NCBI GenBank assembly: GCA_027596945.1
Contig: JADGJH010000824.1
Coordinates: 1 to 14,091, forward strand
Direction: 5' to 3'
DNA length: 14,091 bases
From: Physocladia obscura
Lineage: Eukaryota > Chytridiomycota > Chytridiomycetes > Chytridiales > Chytriomycetaceae
Position numbers and translations under genes: made by a program. The notes beneath the pieces were generated by a model. It saw only the letters and a program-made list of their open reading frames with translations, did not search any database and was not told the origin of the DNA. The number at the start of each line of letters is the position of its first letter. Position 1 is the stretch's first letter. Of this stretch, positions 1 to 8,393 are shown in pieces.

Positions 1-1760
1 CCTTGATATAAAGCAATATTCATAAACCGTTGGTTTTCCATTTTTCCAATTAACCGTGACACTCGATTCGTTTCGATATTCACAATTTTTATCCCAAGAA
101 TTGTTGCATAAATTATAAAGTACCCGGATTCATCGAAAACTGTTGATCACGAAATGTTAGAAAAAGAACAAGAATGCTAAAAATTAAAATTTAAAAAAAA
201 AAAAAACAACAAAAACAGTAAGGAAACTCAACTGGCATTTGCAGTTGCGCTTTGCCCCCCTCCTTTCGACTTTTCAATTTCCTTCTCCATCGCAAGTCTT
301 CTTCCAAACTCCATGTCATCGATTCGATGCGCAGCTGTGCCAGCCTGTTGCATTTCGGACACAACCGACAAACTTTCATCGTACTTACGCAATAGTTTAC
401 CAGTTTTGAAGTTAAATATACGAATTTGCCGGTCGTCGAAACCAAAAGTTACGAATTTCGAATAGTCCGGTGAAAAAGTGAGGGTTGAAGGGCTTGATTT
501 CGACTGGAAAAATTAGCAGTAGAGTTATTACTTGTCACTTGAAGAGAGAAAAAAAAAGACAACCTTTTTGAATTCGTATAAATCTGTATCGGATTTAAAC
601 TCCCAGTCAACAAGGGGCAACGGGGGTTGAAGAGCTTGCTTCAAATCTTCATCAATAACCCAATACTCAATCATTCCCCCCTGATCCACGCTAACAATTG
701 TTTTTGCGATTGGATTATACTGCATAATATGAACGGATTGCGAATGAAGTGTGGGAATTGTAAAAATTGGCATATCAATTTTGTTTATACTCTGTTGCGA
801 TTCACGAGCGTCATAAATATGAATTGCAGAAGATTCCAAATCTGAACTACACAAAGAAAAAATATCACTGTCAGAAATTTGCGAGATGGGACTTTTTTCA
901 TTTTTACCAAGATAGCAGAGTGCGGGCATCAGCTTTTTTAGAGCACCAACAAATTACTCGTGGTAGGTAGTCAAGTTTGAGTATATTTATCATGTCTGAT
1001 TTGGTAATTTAGAAAAAAATTGAACAGAGGAGAGAGGGAAAGGAGTAGAAAAAAAAAAAACAAATAAATTGAGGAGAGAGCGAAAACAGTTGCGTACCGA
1101 AATTAATAACATCAAATATTTTAACAGCCTTATCAGCACCTGCTGAAGCAAAAAAGATACCATCGGAAGATGCAGCAACAGCAACAACAGGTCCAAGATG
1201 TGCGCGATAGTGCTTCACAAAATCAATACCATTTGCTGCCTTTTTCCAAAACTTTACATGGCCATCAACAGATGTTGTAATGACGAAGTCGGTTGTAGTT
1301 ACAGTGACAAAATTAACAGTATCCCGATGCATCAGAGATTTTTCGTACATATCGCATTGAGGTAAGTTAGCGAGGTAAAGGCTTTCATGTGCCAGAACTG
1401 TATCCAAACCCAGTTAAGTAAAAATAGGGTGTTTACCACTCAAAAAAAAATACCACGCGGCTTCTTTTGCTTTTTCAGCTTTGCGGAAGTCGACTGTTCA
1501 GGCACAGGCATTGGGCCAACGTCCGAGTCTGAGTCGTTGACATCTAGTTGGAGAAAAGACGCAGAGTGAGCACTTTTTAGTGACAAACATAATTAAGTTC
1601 AGCGGTTACCAGCCGCCCCAAGTCCAGTAGGAGCACGCATATCGTGAGAGATATTTGCTTCTACGGCCCTCTCGTTTTTGTTTTCGTTTTCGTTTTCGTT
1701 TTCGCTGGCGCTACTACCACCGTCTTGCATGCTGCGTTTGCGCTTTTCGCTTTCTGTCAT
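1..1760 (-). CDS. PPWD1: PPWD1-type WD40-repeat peptidyl-prolyl cis-trans isomerase (N-terminal ~440 residues; gene continues past left edge)
   Basis: Family members combine an N-terminal WD40 propeller with a C-terminal cyclophilin domain and are associated with spliceosomes in the nucleus. My exons, in transcript order: 1760-1610, 1543-1454, 1397-1098, 995-908, 846-564, 503-233 and 139-1; phases agree at all six junctions. Residues 1-80 are polar and low-complexity (an Asp/Ser/Glu/Asn stretch, then basic KLKKQKKPR). From residue 81 the protein follows human PPWD1: VLAHESLYLANLP, MYEKSLMHRD, DGHVKFWKK (125-133), DKAVKIFDV (169-177), GGMIEYW, DTDLYEF, DDRQIRIF (327-334), DMEFGRRLAMEKE and FDESGYFIIYATILGIK (396-412). 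The cyclophilin domain is not in the window, so catalysis cannot be assessed. The start at 1760 was chosen because it opens the frame just before the acidic leader; the frame stays open upstream to 1898, so a longer N-terminus is possible but unlikely. The gene is head to head with the BAR-SH3 gene. Confidence 0.93.
1675..1704 (-). repeat. Coding hexanucleotide microsatellite, (GAAAAC)n on the minus strand
   Basis: On the plus strand, four perfect TTTTCG units (1681-1704) are preceded by one variant unit (1675-1680). The tract lies in exon 1 of the PPWD1-like gene and encodes an alternating Glu-Asn run. Because the unit is 6 nt, unit gain or loss keeps the frame, so the tract can vary in length in a disordered leader. 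Seen directly. Confidence 0.9.
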
Positions 1761-1780
1761 CTTAATTTTTGAGAAATAGA
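1761..1780. promoter_or_regulatory. 20-bp gap between divergent start codons (bidirectional promoter region)
   Basis: Only 20 AT-rich bases separate the start of the PPWD1-like gene (1760, minus) from the start of the BAR-SH3 gene (1781, plus). Each gene's 5' UTR and core promoter must therefore overlap coding exon 1, or intron 1, of its partner. The spacing is seen; shared regulation is inferred. No TATA-like element can be assigned with confidence. Confidence 0.6.
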
Positions 1781-4129
1781 ATGAACATCGGGAAGAAACT
1801 TGGCCAACTGAAACAGGCAAGTAAAGCATTATCATCATCCAAAGGTCCACCGCCACCGCTGCCGCCGACAATTCAAGTATTGATTCACTCTTGCGCATCT
1901 CCGTTGCATGGTGCTTTCGTTTAGACTTGTCTCAATTAATTCGGACGTTGAACTATCGATCGATCAATCCCTTTTCGCCTTTTTAATTTACTGTTCTCGT
2001 TATTCATGACTTTATCTGTTTGCTTCTACGTTTTTCTCTAGTGGACAGGTAAGCTTTCGTGATTGAACCTTTTTCAATTCAATCCAGCACTGATATTTCA
2101 ATTTGCCTTTTCCTACACAACCAAACAACACACAATCGATGTTTTCTCTTCCCCCTTTTCATTTTATGGTTCCATACTGACTTTTGCTGGCAGGCGAGAA
2201 ACTCGGTGGTACCCAGAAGACGGGTTGGTTATTTTTCGTTTCAATGCAATCACTTGTTTGTCATTCTGATTGGTATGTCAATTATGAACAGAAACCTCCG
2301 AAGAGTTCAAACAGCTCGAACATGTTACCGAACAGCGCAAAGAAGAATATGAGAAAATGGAAACCCAGCTCAACTTGTTTATCAAGTCAATCAGTTCTGT
2401 CTTAGCCCAATTTCCTCGTCTTTTCGATGCATTCCTTTGTCGATATTGCTTGCAATAATCATTGCATCGGAGTATCTTTTCACACGTGTTGAGACAATTC
2501 ATGGCTAATTGGCCTTTTTTGTGTAGGCAAGGGTGATGGAAAAGAAAAAGATCGATCTCCAATGGATATGTTTGGTTCTGTCATGGCGTCCGTCGGAACA
2601 ACTTTGGAAGCTTCTGCTTACTGTAGGTTCAATCATTTCAAAATAAATTGTTTACTTGTTTAATTTTCATGATTTTTCACAGCCAAAGCCCTTTTTCAAT
2701 TTGGTGAAGCACACGTAGAAGTTGCCTCGCATCAGCGAACTTTTGTTAATTCGATCAAAGATGGATTCGCCGAAGAAATGGCAAAACAAATGATCAATGT
2801 GCATGATTATAAGGTGAATGGTTTTTTCTTGTTATTATTTTTGTATTTGTTTTGTTCTTTGTCTTTTTAAATAACCAAATCGAAATTAATCATGATGAAT
2901 TAGAAATTGAAAACGAAACTCGAAAATCGTCGTCTTGATTACGATGCTAAACTAAACAAGGCGCAAAAGGCGAAAGTTCCCTCACCGGCTCTTGAAGAGG
3001 ATGTGCGCGTTGCTCAAACAAAATATGAAGAGACTTTGCAGGACATTACCGCCACAATGATTGCATTGAATGCAAATGAAGAGGATCAAGTCACAGAACT
3101 TTGTCGTTTTGTCGATAGCGAAGTTGAATTTTTTGAACGAGGATTGGAGGTTTTGAAGAATTTGAAACGTGAATTTTCGAGGTTGGTGTATTGTTGAAGC
3201 CGTGCCTGTTCTTACCTCAGCCAACATGACAGTATTCCTCGCAATCGCACAACAACGAATACAAGAGCTGAATATAAGCGGTCAATATCAACAGCAAGTG
3301 TTGGCTATGATTCTCGCGAATCAGTGTCATACACACCAGCTTTTACACCACCGTCAGGACTAGGGCCCAGCCGTAACAATAGCCTATTTGGAGCTGGCGT
3401 AGCCCCGCCACCGCTGCCAAGCCGTGATCCTTTGCGTGAGTTGAGTTTCATTGAAATTTCTGTAATGTTAATTAATGACTTTGCTAGCATTGGCTGCCGC
3501 GAATCAAAAACAAACGAAAGCACTTTATCAATTTGACGCTGAGGGTCCTGGCGAACTATCAAGTTGGTTGCTAAAAAGCCTTAAATATACACGTTAACGA
3601 TAACTATTTACTGACAAAACAATTAGTTCGGAAAGGTGACATTATCAACGTAATGGAAGAACTTGATGAAGGTTGGTGGATTGGTGAACTTGCCGATGGG
3701 TCTGGACGCCAGGGGATGTTTCCGGCAAACTATTGTGAAGTAATTGAAAGTCAACCATTGCAAAGACCGTCACCTCCTTTTCCTACATCTGCGGGAATAA
3801 GTCCCAGGCTGGGATCTGTAGCCCCGTCACCGCCGTTTTCGTCAAATCCACGCCAATCTATTAGTGGACCTTCACCCCCACAAAGAAGCAGTGCGGCTGT
3901 ACCATCGAGACCGGCGTATGGTATAGAAACCCAGAGCCAAGGATATCAGGAAGATGCACCGCCTTGTAGCACGACAGGATGTGGATGTACTGAATTTGTG
4001 GAAAATGCGTTCAAACCAGGACAGTGTCGCAGTTGTTTCCATAAGTATGTTTTTTCAATGTTTTTTCTCCCAATTTTTGTGATGACTAATCAATTTTCAA
4101 TAAATTAAAATAAAATTATTAGACATTAA
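1781..4129 (+). CDS. BAR-SH3 domain membrane-curvature protein (endophilin/amphiphysin-like) with Cys/His-rich C-terminus, 464 aa
   Basis: Likely binds and bends membranes at endocytic or actin sites (family knowledge). Coding exons: 1781-1816, 2042-2048, 2194-2223, 2292-2393, 2527-2622, 2683-2813, 2904-3181, 3221-3435, 3488-3562, 3627-4044 and 4123-4129, totalling 1395 nt including TAA. The BAR domain covers residues 1 to about 225: start MNIGKKLGQLKQWTGEKLG, then LFQFGEAHVEVASHQR, LENRRLDYDAKLNKAQKAK and YEETLQDITATMIALNANE. A Ser/Pro-rich linker (227-308) contains VAPPPLPSR, a possible SH3 ligand. The SH3 domain spans residues 309-364, with ALYQFDAEGPGELS, the WW pair at 340-341 and GMFPANYCEVIE. 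After a second Pro-rich linker, residues 437-464 hold C-x4-C-x-C...C-x2-C-F-H-K-H, which looks metal-binding. Start and microexon were chosen because they alone restore the QWTGEKLG N-terminus I recall from fungal BAR proteins. The 1781-2223 part is less certain than the rest. Confidence 0.93.
1817..2041 (+). other. GC-AG intron 1 of the BAR-SH3 gene
   Basis: The donor is CAG|GCAAGT, the usual context for a GC donor, and the acceptor is the pyrimidine-rich TTTTTCTCTAG before 2042. At 225 nt it is the longest intron in the window. Using the nearby GT at 1821 instead gives the wrong frame and loses the WTGEKLG continuation. Inferred from sequence; no transcript evidence. Confidence 0.7.
2042..2048 (+). 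other. 7-nt microexon (TGGACAG) of the BAR-SH3 gene
   Basis: The seven bases lie between a CTCTAG acceptor and a GTAAGC donor. They supply Trp-Thr and the first base of Gly, linking MNIGKKLGQLKQ to GEKLGGTQKT. Both flanking splice sites are strong and the phase is right. The conserved WTGEKLG motif is recalled from family members, not looked up. Confidence 0.7.
4045..4129 (+). other. Last intron (4045-4122) and 7-nt terminal coding exon of the BAR-SH3 gene
   Basis: Donor AA|GTATGT and acceptor ATTATTAG join to give the tail CFHKH followed by TAA at 4127-4129. If the intron is retained, the protein instead gains about 20 hydrophobic-rich residues and ends at 4106-4108. The spliced form is favoured because it completes a compact Cys/His motif. 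Confidence 0.75.
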
Positions 4130-4967
4130 AGTTGATTGTGTCTGGATTATTCCTGTTTTCATTGTGTCGTTTTTGTTCGTTGATGAATGAAATTTGATTA
4201 TAAATATTGTGACGACAACTTGATGTTGATAATGCGAAAAAAAGTCGTCTTCAATTTCGTCCTGAATGATAAAGCACCATGTTTTGTGACAATCACTTGT
4301 ATTCTTCTACCATCAACTCCCAACCGCATATATGGTTCAGTTCCAAGAACAGTTTGTGAAACAATTTTCAATCACAATCTCCACAGTAATGATTTGGCAA
4401 ATCTTGTATGACTCAGAAAACTATTGAATCATATGTGAAGAAAATCAAAATGGATGCCATTATTTGATTTGTGCAAGAGATGAATTTATTTTTACCCCAT
4501 TTCGGAAGCAGCACGTTGCATTTATCCTGGCCAAAACCCAATTTGGGTTCTTGATGGTGTAAAAATTCATATCTCTTGACAGCTCATTACAAAATTAAGG
4601 TCAGTGGGAATTATTCCAATTTATTTACCTGTATACTGCCCTTTTTTGATCCAATCAAAATATTTTTTGGAAATTTCATTATGAATACAAGGAAGATCAT
4701 GCAATAGCCAAGAATCTAATTTACACAGTTTGGCATGTATTATTTGAATTCAGAGATGTTGATTTTCAAACTATATTTTGCAAATACAAGTATGCTGGAA
4801 CAGCGCAATTTAATCCACAGATTGGGCTTAAACAAAGGGTCACAAGAATTAAAAAACTCTTATTCTGCTTTAAAAAAATATTAACTTATAATGAGGCTCT
4901 CTTTAAAATAGCTCAAGTAACTATTATTTCAATTCATAACAGATTCCCTTTTATAATAAAAAAGTAA
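4130..4967 (+). pseudogene. Decayed DDE transposase (IS630/Tc1-mariner-like, DDE_3 type), 5'-truncated
   Basis: In order on the plus strand: FVDE at 4176-4187 (candidate first catalytic Asp, 4182-4184, followed by TGA); FDLCKR; YPGQNPIWVLDGVKIH with the second Asp at 4553-4555; TGA at 4577-4579; LRSVGIIPIYLPVYCPF; a one-base frameshift in the T-run 4642-4647; DPIKIFFGNF at 4648-4677; then an uninterrupted frame 4749-4964 beginning FRDVDFQTIFCKYKYAG. The pattern matches DDE enzymes that carry LPxYCPFFNPIE. The expected Asn-Pro-Ile-Glu reads Asp-Pro-Ile-Lys here, so the third catalytic acid is lost. No helix-turn-helix part remains: the BAR-SH3 stop codon lies immediately upstream. Clearly inactive. 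The exact subfamily is not resolved. Confidence 0.8.
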
Positions 4968-5107
4968 AGTAATAATGATGAGTGAAGGCAGAGCTGAAAG
5001 TTCTTGAATGATTTGTGAACCTTCTGGCAATTTCCGTAATTTTCAAATTTTATCTATTTCCGAAATTTCTCAAAAAATGTTAACAAAAAAAAAAAAAAAG
5101 AAGCAAA

Positions 5108-5558
5108 GTTCAATATGATTTTGATGAAACTGATGGAAATATTGACTTAGAAAATTCTAATCCAGTTGTTGCACAGATCTCAGGTGAAGTTTTGCAATGA
5201 ATTCAACAAAATTATGAATCAGGCAATTATTTTTGAAGGCTCAACAGTTGAAAGGATGTTCAATTTGTGAGAAATATACTTAATTCATGCATCAAACCAT
5301 CGTCATGAATATTGAACAGTGCAGTTCCACACTCTTGACTTGGATAAACTTTCAAATAATACAAACATGTCAATAGATGTTGTTTGCAGGCATCACTGCA
5401 TTGAATTACCAATTTCTGGCACAGCTCCTGCCATATATCATTGCATTGATTGAATTACTGGTAATTTGATTAGCGGTGTGTTAAGGAATTCGGCTTGTGT
5501 ACATTTTTGAGAAATTTTTTCAAGAAATTTTGTGTGGACACCTGGTTTTCTGCAATAA
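5108..5558 (+). pseudogene. Unassigned coding relic, two overlapping frames interrupted only by TGA
   Basis: One frame runs 5108-5305 (start VQYDFDETDGNIDLENSN), broken by TGA at 5198, 5234 and 5249. The reading then continues one base back, 5304-5555, with TGA at 5313, 5451 and 5508. This second part includes DVVCRHHCIELPISGTAPAI and ITGNLISGVLRNSACVHF. The composition is protein-like, with clustered Cys and His. I do not recognise the family. The setting, between transposase remnants, suggests part of a mobile-element protein. The stretch 4968-5107 holds only AT-rich sequence and a poly-A run. Confidence 0.5.
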
Positions 5559-5775
5559 CCAAATACAAAAAGCAATCAGCAACAAATATTTCAATCATTT
5601 TATAAAATATAATCTAATATTTTGATAGGGCATGATGGGCAAATGTCATTAAAAAGCCATAGCCATTCATAAATCAAACAAAGACCCTACATGGAATGAT
5701 TGCAAAAAATAGACAAGAAATCTTCAACAAAAAACACTTTAATCAGATTTTAAAATTTGTTCAGTTTGCAAATAG

Positions 5776-6075
5776 ACCACAATCAAAAACTTCTACATTT
5801 CTTCTGATTTTAGGAAATCCTGCATCCCTAAATTTAATGAAAAAAAAGCTGTTGTTGGGAATACTTGGAATGACAATAAAGCTCAAAGCATTCTACAAGC
5901 TCCTTTGGAAGCAGTTGGAAATGATGAAAATGTGAATTTGGACACAGTGACAAACTCACAGCTGAAGAAATATTATCCAAGTGGCACATTAAAGTTGTTT
6001 AAGGTAAATGCAATCAGAAAAAACCTGCAAAAAATTGGAAATGAATCAGTCCCACCTAGTGAGTCTCTGCTTTAA
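5776..6075 (+). pseudogene. Unassigned coding relic, 99 open codons without a start
   Basis: The frame is open from just after TAG (5773-5775) to TAA (6073-6075) and reads like protein: SDFRKSCIPKFNEKKAVVGN, NDNKAQSILQAPLEAVGNDE, TVTNSQLKKYYPSGTLKLF, VNAIRKNLQKIGNESVPPS. The last part resembles a SAP-type helix-extended-helix in spacing, but I cannot confirm that. No in-frame ATG opens it, so it is an internal fragment or an exon. A frame with stops continues upstream to about 5680. The 5559-5680 stretch shows nothing recognisable. I do not recognise the protein. Confidence 0.45.
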
Positions 6076-6660
6076 TTTTTTGACTTTAATTGATCTATTT
6101 ATTAAAGCAGTTGATGATTAAAGTAATTCTCTCTCCCATATTTTGGCTGGTGGAAAGCAGGGTTCTTCCAAAACATCAGCAAGCCCTACAATAAAAGAAA
6201 TGCTATTACTCAGACATCAGATACTGTGATCCAATCATTTGTTGAGCAGAGCCAGGAGCTGTCAGGAAAGAGTTGTTAAAACTACAAGTTCTCACTTTTT
6301 GGATGATTTTGAAGTACATTGCTGATAGTATCTGGGACCAAGTGTAAGGTTCTGATAAGCATAAAAATAGTAGAAGGTTCTGCTGGTAGATGCAGTGGCT
6401 TGAGTCAACTAATTCAGTACTAGATATCTTAGAACTAAATGACAAGAGTTCAAGATTCAAGTATGAGATAAAGTTGAAGTAGAAAGGTTAAACCTTAACA
6501 TGTACTTTATTTTTATTTGATAATACCAACAATAAAATAAAGAAAGAAGTTGGGTTTAAGTAGTTTTTGAAGTAGGGGGGAGAAGAAAGAAAAAGCATAA
6601 AAGACACTTAGAAAGAAATATGGTTGGAAAGCAGTTTGAAATTGCTTGAATTGTTTTTGA
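6076..6660. other. AT-rich degenerate stretch with weak coding traces
   Basis: A plus-strand frame is open at 6249-6344 and again at 6390-6479, separated by TAA and TAG, with protein-like text such as VRKELLKLQVLTFWMILKYI. It may continue the relic at 5776-6075, but no family is recognised. The part 6480-6660 is purine-rich (including a GGGGGG run near 6575) and shows no gene. Confidence 0.3.
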
Positions 6661-6682
6661 ATGGATTTTTTTTTGTCTGATC

Positions 6683-6720
6683 ACTTTTTTTTCATCTGAC
6701 CATCTAACTGAAAAAAAAGT
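6683..6720. repeat. Perfect 12-bp inverted repeat (hairpin)
   Basis: ACTTTTTTTTCA at 6683-6694 and TGAAAAAAAAGT at 6709-6720 are exact reverse complements around a 14-nt loop. It may be a terminal or subterminal hairpin of a small transposon. No matching partner end was found. Confidence 0.75.
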
Positions 6721-6790
6721 TTCAAATATGGTCAAATCCCCATTCTGGTCAGAAGAAACAGCATTTTTATCTAACCATCAATTTGCTGCA

Positions 6791-6832
6791 GCTAACTGTC
6801 TAACTATCTAACTGTCCAACCATCTAACTATC
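6791..6832. repeat. Short tandem repeat, 8-bp unit close to TRTCTAAC
   Basis: About five degenerate units: (gc)TAAC, TGTCTAAC, TATCTAAC, TGTCCAAC, CATCTAAC, TATC. Related words (CATCTAAC, TCTAACCAT) recur at about 6701, 6771 and 9773, and CCTAACCAT at 8429, suggesting dispersed copies within the transposon-derived interval. Confidence 0.75.
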
Positions 6833-6840
6833 ATCAACAC

Positions 6841-7291
6841 TTTCTTTTTCTTTTTCCATCCATCATAAATAATCATCAAAACAACTGCAACACAATGTCA
6901 AAGCATACAAAATAAGCTCATGCAGCATCTCCAGTGAGTGCAACCAATACAAATATACACAGAACCATAGATAAGTCTCATAAATAATTTAAAATATTTG
7001 CAAAAAGTTAATTATTTTTTTTATACAGCAAACCCACTGTGTATTTCACATGAATGCAACACTATGCATAATAGTGAAAGAATTAGTTTTCCATTTAAAG
7101 GTATTTCTTTTATCAAAAGCTACTTGTTACTTGTTATTGCAGAAATGGTGATTTAATATACATGTTTTAAAAAAAATTGGTGTGTTCAAAAAAAATAAAT
7201 TAAAAACCAAAAAACAAGGGGTACTAAGAAAGCTGGTGAAATAAAGCTTTGCAAATAAATTAAATTAAGAAATTTCCAAACAATAGCACTG
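6841..7291. other. AT-rich noncoding stretch
   Basis: Pyrimidine-rich at its left end and A/T-rich thereafter, with no frame long enough to support a gene and no RNA gene recognised. It is part of the CpG-free tract. Confidence 0.5.
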
Positions 7292-8262
7292 ATGAAGGGC
7301 GATTGGTTGTCCAACTTACTGGAATCAGAGATTTCGACCATGAAACCATTGTCAAGCGCTCATAACAATGCATTTGAACATGTTGGTTTTTATTCCAATG
7401 ATTTTCTTGCTGAGTTTGGTAGTTCATCATCCCTTGAGACGAGACACAGTGCTAGATACCTACAGTCTGCAACTAATTTGTTAACGTCATTCAATGGGAT
7501 GCCATCACATTCTAATGAAGAACTTATTAATGTAGCAGAAATCAAGACTGAAGTCGGGAAGTTTAATTTGAAAAGCTTTATTTAATATATGGTTAATACA
7601 TAGCTATCTCAATTTTAACCGAACTTCAAATATTCAGCTGATTTTGTAAACATCAACACCACAAAAATTGGCAAAACTTAATCTCTAAAACATTTAAATT
7701 TGTGCCAAAAACTTCTGAAACTGTTGATAGAGAATGTAAATTTAATGTTCTTGATTTTTATTGCTTTATTAAGCTGATGCTTTTTTTTTATTTAAATTTT
7801 TTAAAAAAATTAATTTTCAGCGCCTTCTTTGAGTTGATCAGAACCCATGAACCAATTTACAAGTGGCATAAATAAATGCAGTAACAGGAAAACAAATAAT
7901 TCCACAACTTTTGAAAAAAAGTTTGACCCAGCTGATAAGCTTACTGCACCTATAGCTAAAAAATATAGTTCGAATGTTATTGGGTCCTGGGGATTATTAA
8001 AAAATTATACAAACACATCTTCGTTGGCACATGGCTCATCTGGCCATTTACTAATTGGACAGGTTGTAAAATCAGTAATTCCAAAACTAGTGAAGAAAAA
8101 ACAGAAGAAAAAAAGCCACTGCTTGCAGTGAATGTACAAGTCATGGATTGGCGCAATTGGGGCCATGCAAGTAGCAAAGATTGTCATCGGAGTTGACAGA
8201 TCAAGGGCAGAAGCAGCTCACCTTGAAATGGATGAAGCTCAATTAATATCATCTACAGCAGG
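7292..8262 (+). pseudogene. Decayed gene with GATA-type zinc-finger remnant
   Basis: First block: ATG at 7292, 97 codons to 7585 (start MKGDWLSNLLESEISTMKPL). Second block: after a TTTTCAG acceptor-like site ending at 7820, one frame runs to 8262 (from ATG 7847, start MNQFTSGINKCSNRK), interrupted only by TGA at 7835 and 8129. It carries a basic KLVKKKQKKK patch and ends VDRSRAEAAHLEMDEAQL before a GTAAAC donor-like site. Around 8124-8200 the pieces of a GATA finger appear across frames: ATACSECTSHG (8115-8147), WRN (8149-8157), GPC (8159-8167), SSKD then CH, and GV. Aligned, they give C-x2-C...WRxGP...C-x2-C-G with about four small indels. The finger is inferred; the indels make a functional protein unlikely. 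CpG is partly retained here, unlike the flanks, which fits a host origin. The 7586-7820 gap looks like an intron. Confidence 0.5.
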
Positions 8263-8393
8263 TAAACAAAAATGAAAGAAACAATAATGCATTATATTTG
8301 CAATTTCTGTTCCAAGCAGCATTTATATAGTTTAGTTTATTATTTAGTATTAAGTTGAATGGCAATTGATTTGAAAAAAATAATTTTTGAACA

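Larger units (their letters stand above)
5493..7299. other. CpG-free tract of 1807 bp
   Basis: Read line by line, no CG dinucleotide occurs between the one at 5491-5492 and the one at 7300-7301. The flanking genes show several CG per 60 bases. The tract covers degenerate coding relics and noncoding AT-rich DNA. Loss of CpG with retention of TpG and CpA is what methylation followed by deamination leaves behind. Confidence 0.9.

Noticed and set aside
1599..1898. Longer PPWD1 N-terminus starting upstream of 1760
   Set aside because: The extra residues are opposite BAR-SH3 exon 1 and intron 1, have no family resemblance, and the 1760 ATG already opens the expected acidic leader.
6206..6460. 84-codon minus-strand open frame
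   Set aside because: No family resemblance, no supporting splice or start context, and it lies in the degenerate CpG-free tract.
4176..8262. Alternative genetic code with TGA read as an amino acid
   Set aside because: TGA-only interruptions invite the idea, but the relics also carry frameshifts, a lost catalytic residue and CpG depletion, so mutation to TGA is simpler. The host genes need no TGA reassignment.
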